Assembly: GCA_903813345.2 (NCBI GenBank)
Contig: CAIIXF020000005.1
Coordinates: 310,001-374,000 of the forward strand
DNA: 64,000 nucleotides
DNA from: Owenia fusiformis
Taxonomy: Eukaryota; Annelida; Polychaeta; Sabellida; Oweniidae
Reading direction: 5' to 3'
Shown one piece after another: positions 53,401 to 58,801 of the stretch. A model generated the notes under the pieces. That model was not told the origin of the DNA and made no database searches. It worked only from the letters and a program-made list of their open reading frames with translations. How positions within the stretch are numbered: the first letter of the stretch is position 1; each line of letters starts with the position of its first letter. Both the position numbers and the translations under genes were made by a program.

Positions 53401-56400
53401 TGTGGACATTTGAATTGGTGCTGTAACATCATGGGTTGACCCACTCAATACATACATGCAAGACAGGTATGTGGACATTTGAATAGGTGCTGTAACAGCA
53501 TGTGTTGACCCACTCAATACATACATGCAAGACAGGTATGTGGACATATGAATAGGTGCTGTAACAGTGTGTGTTGACCCACTCAGTACATACATGCAAG
53601 ACAGGTATGTGGACATATGAATAGGTGCTGTAACAGCGTGTGTTGACCCACTCAATACATACATGCAAGACAGGTATGTGGACATTTGAATAGGTGCTGT
53701 AACAGCATGTGTTGACCCACTCAATACATACATGCAAGACAGGTATGTGGACATTTGAATAGGAGCTGTAACAGCGTGTGTTGACCCACTCAATACATAC
53801 ATGCAAGACAGGTATGTGGACATTTGAATAGGTGCTGTAACAGCATGTGTTGACCCACTCAATACATACATGCAAGACAGGTATGTGGACATTTGAATAG
53901 GTGCTGTAACAGCATGTGTTGACCCACTCAGTGCATACATGCAAGACAGGTATGTGGACATTTGAATAGGTGCTGTAACAGCATGTGTTGACCCACTCAA
54001 TACATACATGCAAGACAGGTATGTGGACATTTGAATAGGTGCTGTAACATCATGGGTTGACCCTCTTAAAGAGACATTCCTGGCCAGACCATTTCTGTCC
54101 TCATATATATATACATTCCGTCAATTTAAAAATGGTGTGGTGACTGAACAGTACTTAAAAAACAGAATGCCCAGACAACACAGGAGAATACTTGCTCAGT
54201 TCCGAACAGGAAGTCTCCACTTAAATATAGAGACAGGTAGATGGAACAATACACCGCTGCAAGAACGAAAATGTATTCTCTGTGATAATGATTGTATTGA
54301 GGATGAGATACACTTTTTGACTCAATGTGAACATTATAAGGACATAATGAAAGAGTTTTATGACAATGTTAAAGTAACAGCCCCCCATATAAACATTAAC
54401 TCAAATGATGGCCTGGGTACACTGATCAGTCTTATACATGACAAAAACATCCAAAATTTATTGGCTTCAACTCTATTTAAAATGTGGCAAAAAAGGAAAT
54501 TCAATATTGAGAGGGTCTGAAATGATCAAAACAACTGCTCAACAGATATTTATTCTAGTCAACTTAAAATGCTTACTCTAAAAACATGCTGATATTATAT
54601 TTGAACAGTGCAATAATTGTATATTATAGAATAGTATATTTATTTATTATTTAATGGACATTGTTCCAGATGGTAGAAGGACCTAAGTGTCTCATAAGCC
54701 GACACCGGCTGGTAGTGTTTTAGTTTACTTTGTATTTGACATTGTATGTATACTTTTAACACTAGTGACACTATAATAAAATATTTTAATAATAATAATA
54801 ATAATATATATTTAGCAAAACACAGGAAATGTTTTAATATAGTCAATATTGATCATTTAAAAATGTGGTGTTCATTTCCAGTAAGCTGCCATCTTTTAAG
54901 ATTTCACTCAGGAAGTGATGTCATTGACTCTCAACCTTCATAACCTTACCTATATCAGTATAGGAAAATAGCACAAAAACACTTCTAGACAAGGGGTCCT
55001 TATTTTAAGTGCAAAAATATTTTCAGAGCTTGTCAGCTTAGAATAAAAGGAGAGACTCTTAGAAGGATTAAATCATAGACAAACTTGAAAAAGAATATTC
55101 AGCTTGTTTTGTAATTCTTAATAGCTCCTTACCCAAGGCTATATGTAAAGTTGAGAGTCGATTACATCAATTTCTGAGTGAAATCTTAAAAGATGGCAGC
55201 CTTCTGGAAATGAGCACTACGTTTTTAAATGATCAATATTGCCCATATCAAAACATTTTTCTGTGTTTTTGTAAACATGGAAAATATATATATGATAATT
55301 GCTACCATCTTTTAGGAGGTCTGGCAAGGAATATACCTTTAATACATACATGTAAAATATGTATGTGGACATTGAATATTTTCAGGTTGACACTACCTCA
55401 CCTCCTTGAGCAATGTGGTCAGGGTTGGGTGAATATTTACACAAACATGTACTAGTAATTCATTTTCAGGTTGACACTACCTCATCTCCTTGAGCAATGT
55501 GGTCAGGGTTGGGTGAATAATATTGTGTTTACCAGCTCCTTGAACCCAAAGAACCAGGACTTAGCAGATGTCCAGCATCTCATTAGGGCTGTCAATTCAG
55601 ATGTAGCCCTACTACTGGCACCAAAAGGAGAGGTTACCAGGTGAGAATATTCAAAAGTTGATCATTTAATGGTCATTTATTAGTGTCACAGAAAAAAACT
55701 ACACTGTTGCACTTTCTGAGGTTCATTTAGCATAAAGTCAATTGGGATAAAACATTCAATTTCTTAAATTGTTTTAGATGTTCACCCATCCCACGATTAA
55801 TTTCACAGTAATAAATTATAGAGTAACACTTATTTTATTTCAGCTGTAATAGAACATTAAATTGTTCCACTTGTTTTAATTTTCACAGAATGCGTAATTG
55901 TTTCCCAAACTCAAATTACCAAGATTAAATGAGATGTTTTTGTTTTCTAAATTTTGCAATATTGTTATTTGTACACAATGTTTCATTGGCAGGAAACCCC
56001 CAAAGGTGTTCATAACAGCCTTAGAATGTAATTGTTTTGATTTATATTGATGTATGTTTATTCCAGGACCCCTGATTTGGATCTTATCCTGTCAGACACA
56101 GCCTATAACAGAAATGATCTTGCCAGAGCACGTCATCTCTCATACCCTGGCTGGTGAGTTCGCAGATTTCATTATTACACTTAATAAGTTACGGGCCCTC
56201 TAAGGCTCATGAAGCATGAACACCCCGTGTATTGTTTCAGTTAATACATAAGGATTCAATAAGAAAAACAGACGAAAAACAATTTTGATATGATTTAAAT
56301 ACAACTTTCTCACATAATCAAAATACAATTTTGTTACATTATCATATTATTGAATTAAAATACTGCACTTAACTCAAAAAAAGACTCTGATTTTTATTTG

Positions 56401-58801
56401 TGGTATTCATTCATAAGTAATGCAGAAGTGACAAAGGGAAAGGACCAAATATTGTTACAGAACACAGCAAGAAAAAGAAAACACCTAACTGTACACCAGT
56501 CATAAGGTGTGTTGTTTATTGTTTCAGGTCAATTTGTGTCTTCATTAGAGACAGACTAGAGCCCACCATGCAGGAGACATGCCTTAGTAATAGTAAATTG
56601 TATTCTATGTTTATTGTTTCAGGTCAATTTGTGTCTTCATTAGAGACAGACTAGAGCCCACCATGCAGGAGACATGCCTTAAGTTCTCACAACCACTAGA
56701 TAGACAGAGGTTTGCTTCTCGGTTGAGAGGTATGTTCTTATATTCTTCATTAAAGGGGCAACAAAGACTGGAGAGGGTAAAACTTTGGAAGTATTTTTCA
56801 AAAAGCATGTCAGTGTTTCCCATACACATCTTCATTGAGGTATCTGCTCAAATATAGAATTAATTGAAGATTAAGATGCAGAAATGCACAAATCCATTAG
56901 ATTTGAAAAGGGGGAGTTCTGTCAGATAACCATAAGATCAAAAGATGTCAAAATAAAGCTATTTAAGGAATTTTTATTTAGAAATAAACAATAGAACTAT
57001 GAGAGCAGAAATGTTTTAAAATGGAAAAATAAAGAGATTATTATTAGGAACAAAAGAGCATGTAAGAATAGCTCAAGCATAAAACAACTGTGAAGTGTTG
57101 ATATACTTTTCTGTAGGTTTGAAGGCATTACTGAAGAGGAACTCCTTTGAAGGAAATATATATGTAGTGAAAGGCAGATCAAGATTTACAGGTTAGTAAG
57201 GGAGTAAAATGATTTGACTTACAGCTAAGTGGGGCTCAGACACTTTCATGATTTCTCGTGATAAAAACAAACATGAATGGTTATACATGCAAAAGTGCCG
57301 AAAGGTAAAATGCAGATTATTACAAAATACACCAAGGAAAACAAACCATTATATCCAAAAGTATGATCTAATTGATAACTTCATTCTCAGAGTTAACATG
57401 GTTAAGCTATACATTAAAACTAATTCATAAATAAATGAAAATGTTGCTTTCAGACTCACAGAGTATGATGGAGTTTGAGTATGTGACGTTGAGTGGGTCA
57501 CTGAGTCTAGTCCCTGCGGAGGTACAGCCCACCCCTCCCTCTAGGAGTAATGGACCATCCACACAAACCAATGGCCACTCTAACTGTACTGTGTTCATAG
57601 GAGTTGACCTTCAGGAAGAAGTTCTCAAGAACTGGCTGAGGCAATGTGCTCCACAGGTTTGCAACATCACTTGCTGAATTCAAAATTGCTCTCTTTAGGA
57701 TCGAGGAGTAATACAAATTTTCTGACCTCTACTCAAACTACTGACTGTATTAATATTTCTATCATGTTATGTCGAAAATGACAAGTGATTTGACGAAACA
57801 TGTTTTGTGGATTTATTCTTCAGAAAGCTGCTATTTACTAGTTCAGTTTTGTTGTTTGTTTACACCCCCAAAATGCAATCTGATTTTTGACGCCGTTTCA
57901 GTGCCAAATTTCGGCACCAAATGGACTGACTAGTTCGGTAGTAAATTTTTGTGTCGGAAGGTTTCGGTGCCGAAACGGTGCCGGAACAGTGCCGAACTTT
58001 TTCGATGCCGAAACGGCGTCAAATTATATTGGCTGTGTAGAGATTGGTCATTCACCAAATATGCCATTTACTTTGTAGAAACCTGTTAAGAAGAACCACA
58101 AGAAAAAGTTTGATCTGACACCAGCAGAGAAACAGAAGATACATGTAAGTAAAAGCAGGAATTAATGAAAGATACATGTAAGTAAAAGCATGAATTAAAA
58201 GTTCACTCACAAGAACATACAACGGTTTTTCAGTAAATGTTTTTACATCTTATCCTTAAATGTTGCCTTTCCAAAATTTTTGAAACCAATACAATTTCTC
58301 TATAATATGCTAATATGCAATACTGTGTATTGTATCTTACAGAAGGACCATCACCTAGAGCCTCCCCCTGAAGGATGGTTCTACAATGGAACACATTTTG
58401 TCTGTATGACTGGAGAGAAATCTGACAAACACCCTGGTATGCTAAAAAAATTGTTTATGACAGTCTATTCTTAAAGAATTGAAGTCAAGGTTTAATTGGA
58501 TTGTGTTGCCTTAATACTCCAGTCTAATTTGTCATAATCATGACTTTTTGGAAAATCATACAGTGTGTCTCATTGAACTTTTTGTAAGTGTAACATTTTT
58601 TGAGGCACACTGTAGTTATTAATGTCTCATTATTCCTAGCAACATTTAGTGAGATGTTAATTTTACCAAAAAATAAAACTTTTTCTATTTTTTGCAGATA
58701 TGGATAAATTCATAGCTGATTACCTGACTGAAGTGAACAATAAAATTGATAAACACAATGCTGACATTGATGCTCAAGTATATCTGGATCTCTTTGACTA
58801 G
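29409..58801 (+). CDS. DNAAF9: DNAAF9 (C20orf194/Shulin homologue), gene span
   Basis: DNAAF9 is a cytoplasmic factor that packages outer-arm axonemal dynein before delivery to cilia (known from Tetrahymena Shulin and human DNAAF9). I placed 30 exons by homology to the vertebrate protein with GT-AG borders. All phases join, giving 3,439 coding bases; human has about 1177 residues. Diagnostic blocks include IDSRYNDGTRELVDYLLF, YLLPYIAHWRN, WPIVQAFALEG, GQHAKHM, VSPKGPL, TLYDVP, SFYDG, TGVPGSHKENL, GAVTACVDPLNTYM, SYPGW, NWLRQCAP and EGWFYNGTHFV. The start is uncertain: the first exon seen has a good acceptor (TATTTTTCAG), but an in-frame ATG at 29386 would give 1153 residues without a further exon. 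The introns are rich in minisatellites, several of which include splice junctions. Confidence 0.93.
29583..30053. mobile_element. MITE with mariner/pogo-like termini in intron 1
   Basis: The 471-bp element starts TACAGTAGAACCGGTATATC and ends in the reverse complement of TACAGTAAAACCTGTCTAAT. The interior repeats [A/T]ATCTGAACAC words. It shares one terminus with the fragment at 16799-16880. The TA ends fit Tc1/mariner/pogo insertion. Confidence 0.85.
30185..30275 (+). CDS. DNAAF9: DNAAF9 exon 2
   Basis: Acceptor TTTGCAG; encodes IDSRYNDGTRELVDYLLFDF and on to AEIEK, one of the best-conserved blocks. Donor is GTTAGT after GAAAA, which restores EKSGY with the next exon. Confidence 0.93.
30671..30699 (+). 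CDS. DNAAF9: DNAAF9 exon 3 (microexon, 29 bp)
   Basis: Encodes SGYPEEVID; acceptor TTTTTCAG, donor GTAAGT. The short exon is supported by phase on both sides and by the matching EEVLDD segment of the vertebrate protein. Confidence 0.9.
31562..31686 (+). CDS. DNAAF9: DNAAF9 exon 4
   Basis: Encodes MIVLVKKQCVHVYCNPINY then LLPYIAHWRNL through TDEK. The exon start ATATGATTGTGC has three look-alikes in the preceding 85 bases of intron (near 31484, 31521 and 31543). A G14 run lies downstream in the intron at 31915-31928. Confidence 0.94.
32205..32301 (+). CDS. DNAAF9: DNAAF9 exon 5 (first donor of the repeat array)
   Basis: Encodes FQDEEYAEEFKIHSFVTM then TTGCSMIGIPYNST; acceptor GATTTCAG. The last 22 bases and the donor CAG|GTAAGA are repeated downstream every 48 bp, so the 3' border given here is only the first of seven in-frame options. 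Confidence 0.9.
32280..32625 (+). repeat. Splice-donor minisatellite, block 1 (48-bp unit, 7 donors)
   Basis: The unit is 22 bp of exon 5 (GGAATACCTTATAACAGTAC, then AG) plus 26 bp of intron (GTAAGAATGC to ATCATA). Donors lie at 32302, 32350, 32398, 32446, 32494, 32542 and 32590; the fourth and seventh read CAT|GTAAGA instead of CAG|GTAAGA. The period is a multiple of three and the exon frame stays open through the block, each unit adding 16 residues (GKNANFNIIGIPYNST). Confidence 0.95.
32626..33481. mobile_element. 856-bp DNA transposon splitting the exon-5 repeat array
   Basis: Termini are inverted repeats starting TAGTCATATAAATC[C/T]GACC. The 9-bp repeat-unit sequence GAATACCTT flanks both sides (32617-32625 and 33482-33490) as target duplication, a length seen in Mutator-like elements. 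A second pair of inverted repeats lies inside (about 32844-33279, containing CATGTAAAACGCTTG), either subterminal repeats or a nested element. Inserted after the array had formed. It brings an in-frame stop (TAA at 32634-32636) for any read-through of block 1. Confidence 0.88.
33482..34473 (+). repeat. Splice-donor minisatellite, block 2 (48-bp unit, 21 donors)
   Basis: This continues block 1 beyond the transposon. Donors run from 33503 to 34463 at exact 48-bp spacing. Most read CAG|GTAAGA; those near 34079, 34127 and 34463 read CAT|GTAAGA. The array ends where the unit changes at GCAACACCATGCC. The 358-codon open frame over it is a by-product of the period. Confidence 0.95.
34474..35386. other. 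Remainder of intron 5
   Basis: No coding sequence is recognised. A 51-bp hairpin at 35183-35233 pairs AGTATTACCATGGGCTTTCA with its near-perfect complement; the rest is AT-rich intron. Confidence 0.6.
35387..35465 (+). CDS. DNAAF9: DNAAF9 exon 6
   Basis: Encodes GQKLVFDKMVIERWPIVQ then AFALEGFG, a highly conserved block. Acceptor CATTACAG, donor GTTTGT. Confidence 0.94.
35673..35778 (+). CDS. DNAAF9: DNAAF9 exon 7
   Basis: Encodes GGFFTMHHEVVDVSHSVSKL then YDLMDPVFLETIITE; acceptor GTCTTTTAG, donor GTAAGC. Confidence 0.93.
35983..36140 (+). CDS. DNAAF9: DNAAF9 exon 8
   Basis: Encodes RVRLFEGQWGTMLSTVDIER and ends at ARSNK; acceptor TATTTCTAG, donor GTAAGT. FEGQWGT corresponds to FEHQWTS of vertebrates. 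Confidence 0.92.
36465..36807. mobile_element. MITE made of TCAAGCTTGATT repeats in intron 8
   Basis: AGCAAACATTTCTCAA at the left end is inverted at the right end (TTGAGAAATGTTTGCT). The interior consists of degenerate copies of a near-palindromic word, TCAAGCTTGATT, so the whole element can fold on itself. Confidence 0.75.
36890..37031 (+). CDS. DNAAF9: DNAAF9 exon 9
   Basis: Encodes LESQRQPYVLFGSHSSKATL and ends GGQHAKHM at donor GTGCGT. PYVLFGSHS and GGxxAKHM match vertebrate DNAAF9. Confidence 0.94.
37416..37540 (+). CDS. DNAAF9: DNAAF9 exon 10
   Basis: Encodes VCQAVSPKGPLCCARSYFF through DKTDSSDI; acceptor CATTACAG, donor GTAATG. Confidence 0.94.
37930..38014 (+). CDS. DNAAF9: DNAAF9 exon 11
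   Basis: Encodes LLNSLYLCMVEAVASSIETY then AQTLSLSK; a helical segment. Acceptor TTTTTGTAG, donor GTAGGT. Confidence 0.92.
38074..38374. repeat. 49-bp minisatellite in intron 11
   Basis: About six copies of a unit with AGGCATAACCAGGGTAGGCA, then AATAGGCAAGCCAAATTAGA; spacing is exactly 49 bp between 38123, 38172 and 38221. It is wholly intronic. Confidence 0.95.
38534..38658 (+). CDS. DNAAF9: DNAAF9 exon 12
   Basis: Encodes AEDDVKMCLEASCKKRDVSL through DAVDNHG; acceptor TGTTTTTAG, donor GTTGGT. Confidence 0.92.
39006..39163 (+). CDS. DNAAF9: DNAAF9 exon 13
   Basis: Encodes SVSITDNESLKMVKYACLTL then YDVPS and GSLVFGESFLESSIQV; acceptor GATTTCAG, donor GTAAGT. The TLYDVP and GSLVFGESFL blocks match the vertebrate protein. 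Confidence 0.94.
39428..39498 (+). CDS. DNAAF9: DNAAF9 exon 14
   Basis: Encodes DGSKRLDSELTVLTRNVPRF then ITWT; acceptor TTTCCAG, donor GTAAGG. Confidence 0.92.
39722..39866 (+). CDS. DNAAF9: DNAAF9 exon 15
   Basis: Encodes TPNEEQGLVERMKQLTQQST through LCNPDE; a charged, poorly conserved stretch. Acceptor AATTGTAG, donor GTATGA. Confidence 0.88.
40047..40150 (+). CDS. DNAAF9: DNAAF9 exon 16
   Basis: Encodes GELTLYERSIVFINSRHGPT through FESLSFYDG; acceptor TTTTCCAG, donor GTGAGT. Confidence 0.93.
40651..40840 (+). repeat. 95-bp tandem duplication across the exon-17 acceptor
   Basis: Copy 1 (40651-40745) and copy 2 (40746-40840) each contain TTTTGCATTT[T/C]AG followed by the first 72 bases of exon 17 (GATTCACC...). 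Copy 1 has its own AG acceptor at 40672-40673. Splicing there would insert 95 bases, shift the frame and meet a stop within the second copy, so only the copy-2 acceptor (40768) yields the conserved protein. Confidence 0.93.
40769..40915 (+). CDS. DNAAF9: DNAAF9 exon 17
   Basis: Encodes DSPSVVAFVIIRYNKELCSS and continues to KSKAYKAFFRE; acceptor GCATTTCAG, donor GTAAGT. Its 5' half exists as an additional truncated copy 95 bp upstream. Confidence 0.92.
41364..41443 (+). CDS. DNAAF9: DNAAF9 exon 18
   Basis: Encodes VLPLWRKESHTPSMELLTEL then HDNIKQ; acceptor GTTATTAG, donor GTAAGT. Confidence 0.92.
41640..42310. repeat. Dispersed repeat with GTCT microsatellite and 100-bp units
   Basis: It begins near GAAGTTCAGAGGGATATAGG, followed by (GTCT)n at about 41659-41682, then GGGCAATAACTCAAATGCCA. 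Three diverged units of roughly 120-150 bp follow with the core AATTTTGTTCATATTTGGTA. As I recall, this arrangement is common in marine invertebrate, notably mollusc, genomes; it is one of the few taxonomic hints here. Confidence 0.7.
42609..42816 (+). CDS. DNAAF9: DNAAF9 exon 19
   Basis: Encodes HSHLQLQYTNTTSAKATPL through NLPNLHTFLDHFEG and SGNFDDSNQ; acceptor TTCTGCAG, donor GTTTGT. Confidence 0.92.
42917..43067. mobile_element. 151-bp MITE with TTAA target duplication (complete copy)
   Basis: TTAA at 42913-42916 and 43068-43071 flanks AGGAACATTCCTGGCCAAAC...GGTCTGGCCAGGCCT, whose ends are inverted repeats. It is an unbroken relative of the element at 54070-55338. Confidence 0.88.
43282..43370 (+). 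CDS. DNAAF9: DNAAF9 exon 20 (P-loop-like segment)
   Basis: Encodes LVVTILTGVPGSHKENLCTT then LANLSKEEG. The strand-loop-helix pattern ILTGVPGSHKEN resembles a nucleotide-binding P-loop but lacks the canonical GK[ST], as does the vertebrate protein, so binding is doubtful. Acceptor TTGCTTACAG, donor GTGGGT. Confidence 0.92.
43453..44069. repeat. 27-bp minisatellite in intron 20
   Basis: About 22 copies of a unit with CATATGCTTCAATATTGCAT then GTTAGGC. The period is divisible by three, which produces overlapping open frames (up to 191 codons) that are not genes. Variant units replace GCTTCA with TTTTCA or end in CACTTTGG. Confidence 0.96.
44145..44300 (+). CDS. DNAAF9: DNAAF9 exon 21
   Basis: Encodes WVVLRQPLDNTEAFNAESL then HGSLYQTYHAQKKRKPGS and KMRALIVTPG; acceptor TGTATTTTAG, donor GTCAGT (weaker than the rest). 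Phase and homology support it. Confidence 0.9.
44460..45375. mobile_element. Compound inverted-repeat region in intron 21
   Basis: A 109-bp hairpin (44497-44605) pairs GGTCAACTGGCAAAATTGTA with its complement. Related words, GGTCAACCGGCAAAATTGTA near 44951 and TAGCGGTCAACAGTATAC near 44912 and 45355, recur across 900 bp. It looks like a cluster of related fold-back elements. Confidence 0.6.
45376..46371. other. Rest of intron 21
   Basis: No exon is recognised. It includes an imperfect inverted motif around TATTCCCGCTGACATCACAT near 45900. It ends in the acceptor AAATTACAG at 46363-46371. Confidence 0.5.
46372..46497 (+). CDS. DNAAF9: DNAAF9 exon 22 (source of the 69-bp array)
   Basis: Encodes FTDIVEVVRAVMTHPDKEV then LRIGAVTACVDPLNTYMQD, matching the vertebrate GAITACVEPMSCYM block. 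Its last 55 bases and the donor CAG|GTATGT are the seed of the array that follows. Only this first donor keeps the frame: the repeat reads YVDI and a TGA just after it. Confidence 0.94.
46443..54065 (+). repeat. Splice-donor minisatellite, 69-bp unit, 110 donors
   Basis: The unit is the last 55 bp of exon 22 (GAATAGGAGCTGTAACAGCA to CAAGACAG) plus 14 bp of intron (GTATGTGGACATTT). Donors run from 46498 to 54019, 7,521 bp, exactly 109 x 69 with no net indel. Variants are substitutions at a few places (TTGAATAGG or TTGAATTGG; GGTGC, GGAGC or GTTGC; ACAGCATGTG or ACATCATGGG). The ACATCATGGG marker recurs every 276 bp from about 51979 to 53083, a four-unit higher-order repeat. A last degenerate unit is split by the TTAA element and resumes at 55343 (AATACATACATG..GTATGTGGACAT). 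Confidence 0.97.
54120..54806 (+). mobile_element. 5'-truncated LINE tail nested in the fold-back element
   Basis: Comparison with the intact element at 42917-43067 shows extra sequence between ATTCC and ATATTTAGC. The insert contains the end of a retrotransposon ORF, a 3' UTR and a terminal AAT microsatellite (about 54786-54805), the usual form of a 5'-truncated non-LTR retrotransposon. Confidence 0.82.
54137..54520 (+). pseudogene. C-terminal part of a non-LTR retrotransposon ORF2
   Basis: The open frame of 127 codons (the frame is also open upstream to the insertion edge) includes RTGSLHLNIETGRW, CILCDNDCIEDEIHFLTQCE, then HYKDI. This is the pattern RxGxxxLxxExGR..CxxC..xEDExHFLxxCxxY, the zinc-binding tail found after the reverse transcriptase domain in many animal LINEs. 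The polymerase part is absent, so the copy is dead. The undisturbed frame suggests a young insertion. Confidence 0.82.
55383..55469 (+). repeat. 84-bp duplication across the exon-23 acceptor (upstream copy)
   Basis: CAG|GTTGACACTACCTCACCTCC at 55386 repeats at 55470 with one substitution over the first 56 exon bases. Reading on from the upstream acceptor meets TAG (ATG TAC TAG) before the real exon. The upstream copy can therefore only be a decoy or pseudo-exon. Confidence 0.93.
55470..55640 (+). CDS. DNAAF9: DNAAF9 exon 23
   Basis: Encodes LTLPHLLEQCGQGWVNNIVF through HLIRAVNSDVALLLAP and EVT; acceptor CATTTTCAG, donor GTGAGA. It matches the vertebrate DQCSQG and SLIRAAN blocks. Confidence 0.94.
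56067..56153 (+). CDS. DNAAF9: DNAAF9 exon 24
   Basis: Encodes TPDLDLILSDTAYNRNDLAR then ARHLSYPG; acceptor TTATTCCAG, donor GTGAGT. Confidence 0.93.
56513..56681 (+). repeat. 95-bp tandem duplication across the exon-25 acceptor
   Basis: TTTATTGTTTCAG followed by the first 59 bases of exon 25 (GTCAATTTGTGTCTTCATTA...) occurs at 56528 and again at 56623. Use of the first acceptor would add 95 bases and shift the frame to an early stop. The first copy ends CTTA|GTAATA, which by chance looks like a donor, so a 59-bp pseudo-exon is conceivable but also frame-shifting. Confidence 0.93.
56623..56729 (+). CDS. DNAAF9: DNAAF9 exon 25
   Basis: Encodes SICVFIRDRLEPTMQETCL, then FSQPLDRQRFASRLR; acceptor ATTGTTTCAG, donor GTATGT. 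The region is shorter than in vertebrates after SYPGW. Confidence 0.9.
57117..57191 (+). CDS. DNAAF9: DNAAF9 exon 26
   Basis: Encodes LKALLKRNSFEGNIYVVKGR then SRFT; acceptor TTTCTGTAG, donor GTTAGT. FxGNIYxxxG matches vertebrates. Confidence 0.93.
57454..57656 (+). CDS. DNAAF9: DNAAF9 exon 27
   Basis: Encodes SQSMMEFEYVTLSGSLSLVP, a Pro/Ser/Asn-rich linker, then CTVFIGVDLQEEVLKNWLRQ and CAPQ; acceptor GCTTTCAG, donor GTTTGC. Confidence 0.94.
57887..58023. mobile_element. Small MITE with TGACGCCGTTTC termini in intron 27
   Basis: TGACGCCGTTTC at the left end is the complement of GAAACGGCGTCA at the right end. The interior is built of GTGCC/GGCAC words and is locally GC-rich. Size is about 137 bp. 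Confidence 0.75.
58079..58144 (+). CDS. DNAAF9: DNAAF9 exon 28
   Basis: Encodes KPVKKNHKKKFDLTPAEKQK then IH, a basic segment; acceptor CTTTGTAG, donor GTAAGT. Confidence 0.92.
58137..58198 (+). repeat. 33-bp tandem duplication across the exon-28 donor
   Basis: AGATACAT|GTAAGTAAAAGCA occurs at 58137 and 58170, each copy with the exon end and the donor. Use of the second donor would add 33 bases that include an in-frame TAA, so only the first is productive. Confidence 0.93.
58343..58436 (+). CDS. DNAAF9: DNAAF9 exon 29
   Basis: Encodes KDHHLEPPPEGWFYNGTHFV then CMTGEKSDKHP, matching the conserved vertebrate GYFYNGTQFV block; acceptor TCTTACAG, donor GTATGC. Confidence 0.95.
58698..58801 (+). 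CDS. DNAAF9: DNAAF9 exon 30 (terminal)
   Basis: Encodes MDKFIADYLTEVNNKIDKH and ends YLDLFD with stop TAG at 58799-58801; acceptor TTTTTTGCAG. The acidic YxDLF ending matches the HDLFE end of vertebrate DNAAF9. Confidence 0.95.

Larger units (their letters stand above)
54070..55338. mobile_element. Fold-back TTAA element inserted in the last unit of the 69-bp array
   Basis: TTAA flanks it at 54066-54069 and 55339-55342. Ends are AGAGACATTCCTGGCCAGAC and the inverse of AGGTATATTCCTTGCCAGAC. Long internal arms pair about 54809-54935 with about 55130-55290 (CCATCTTTTAAGATTTCACT and its complement). A retrotransposon tail (54120-54806) interrupts the left arm. It belongs to the same family as 42917-43067. 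Confidence 0.85.

Noticed and set aside
46366-54030. 2554-codon open frame on the minus strand with a 23-residue repeat
   Set aside because: It is antisense to DNAAF9 exon 22 and its tandem copies. The period of 69 bp is divisible by three and lacks a stop in that frame, so length carries no evidence of coding.
55386-55455. Additional exon 23 copy
   Set aside because: Its frame ends in TAG before the real exon, and it has no donor that preserves phase.
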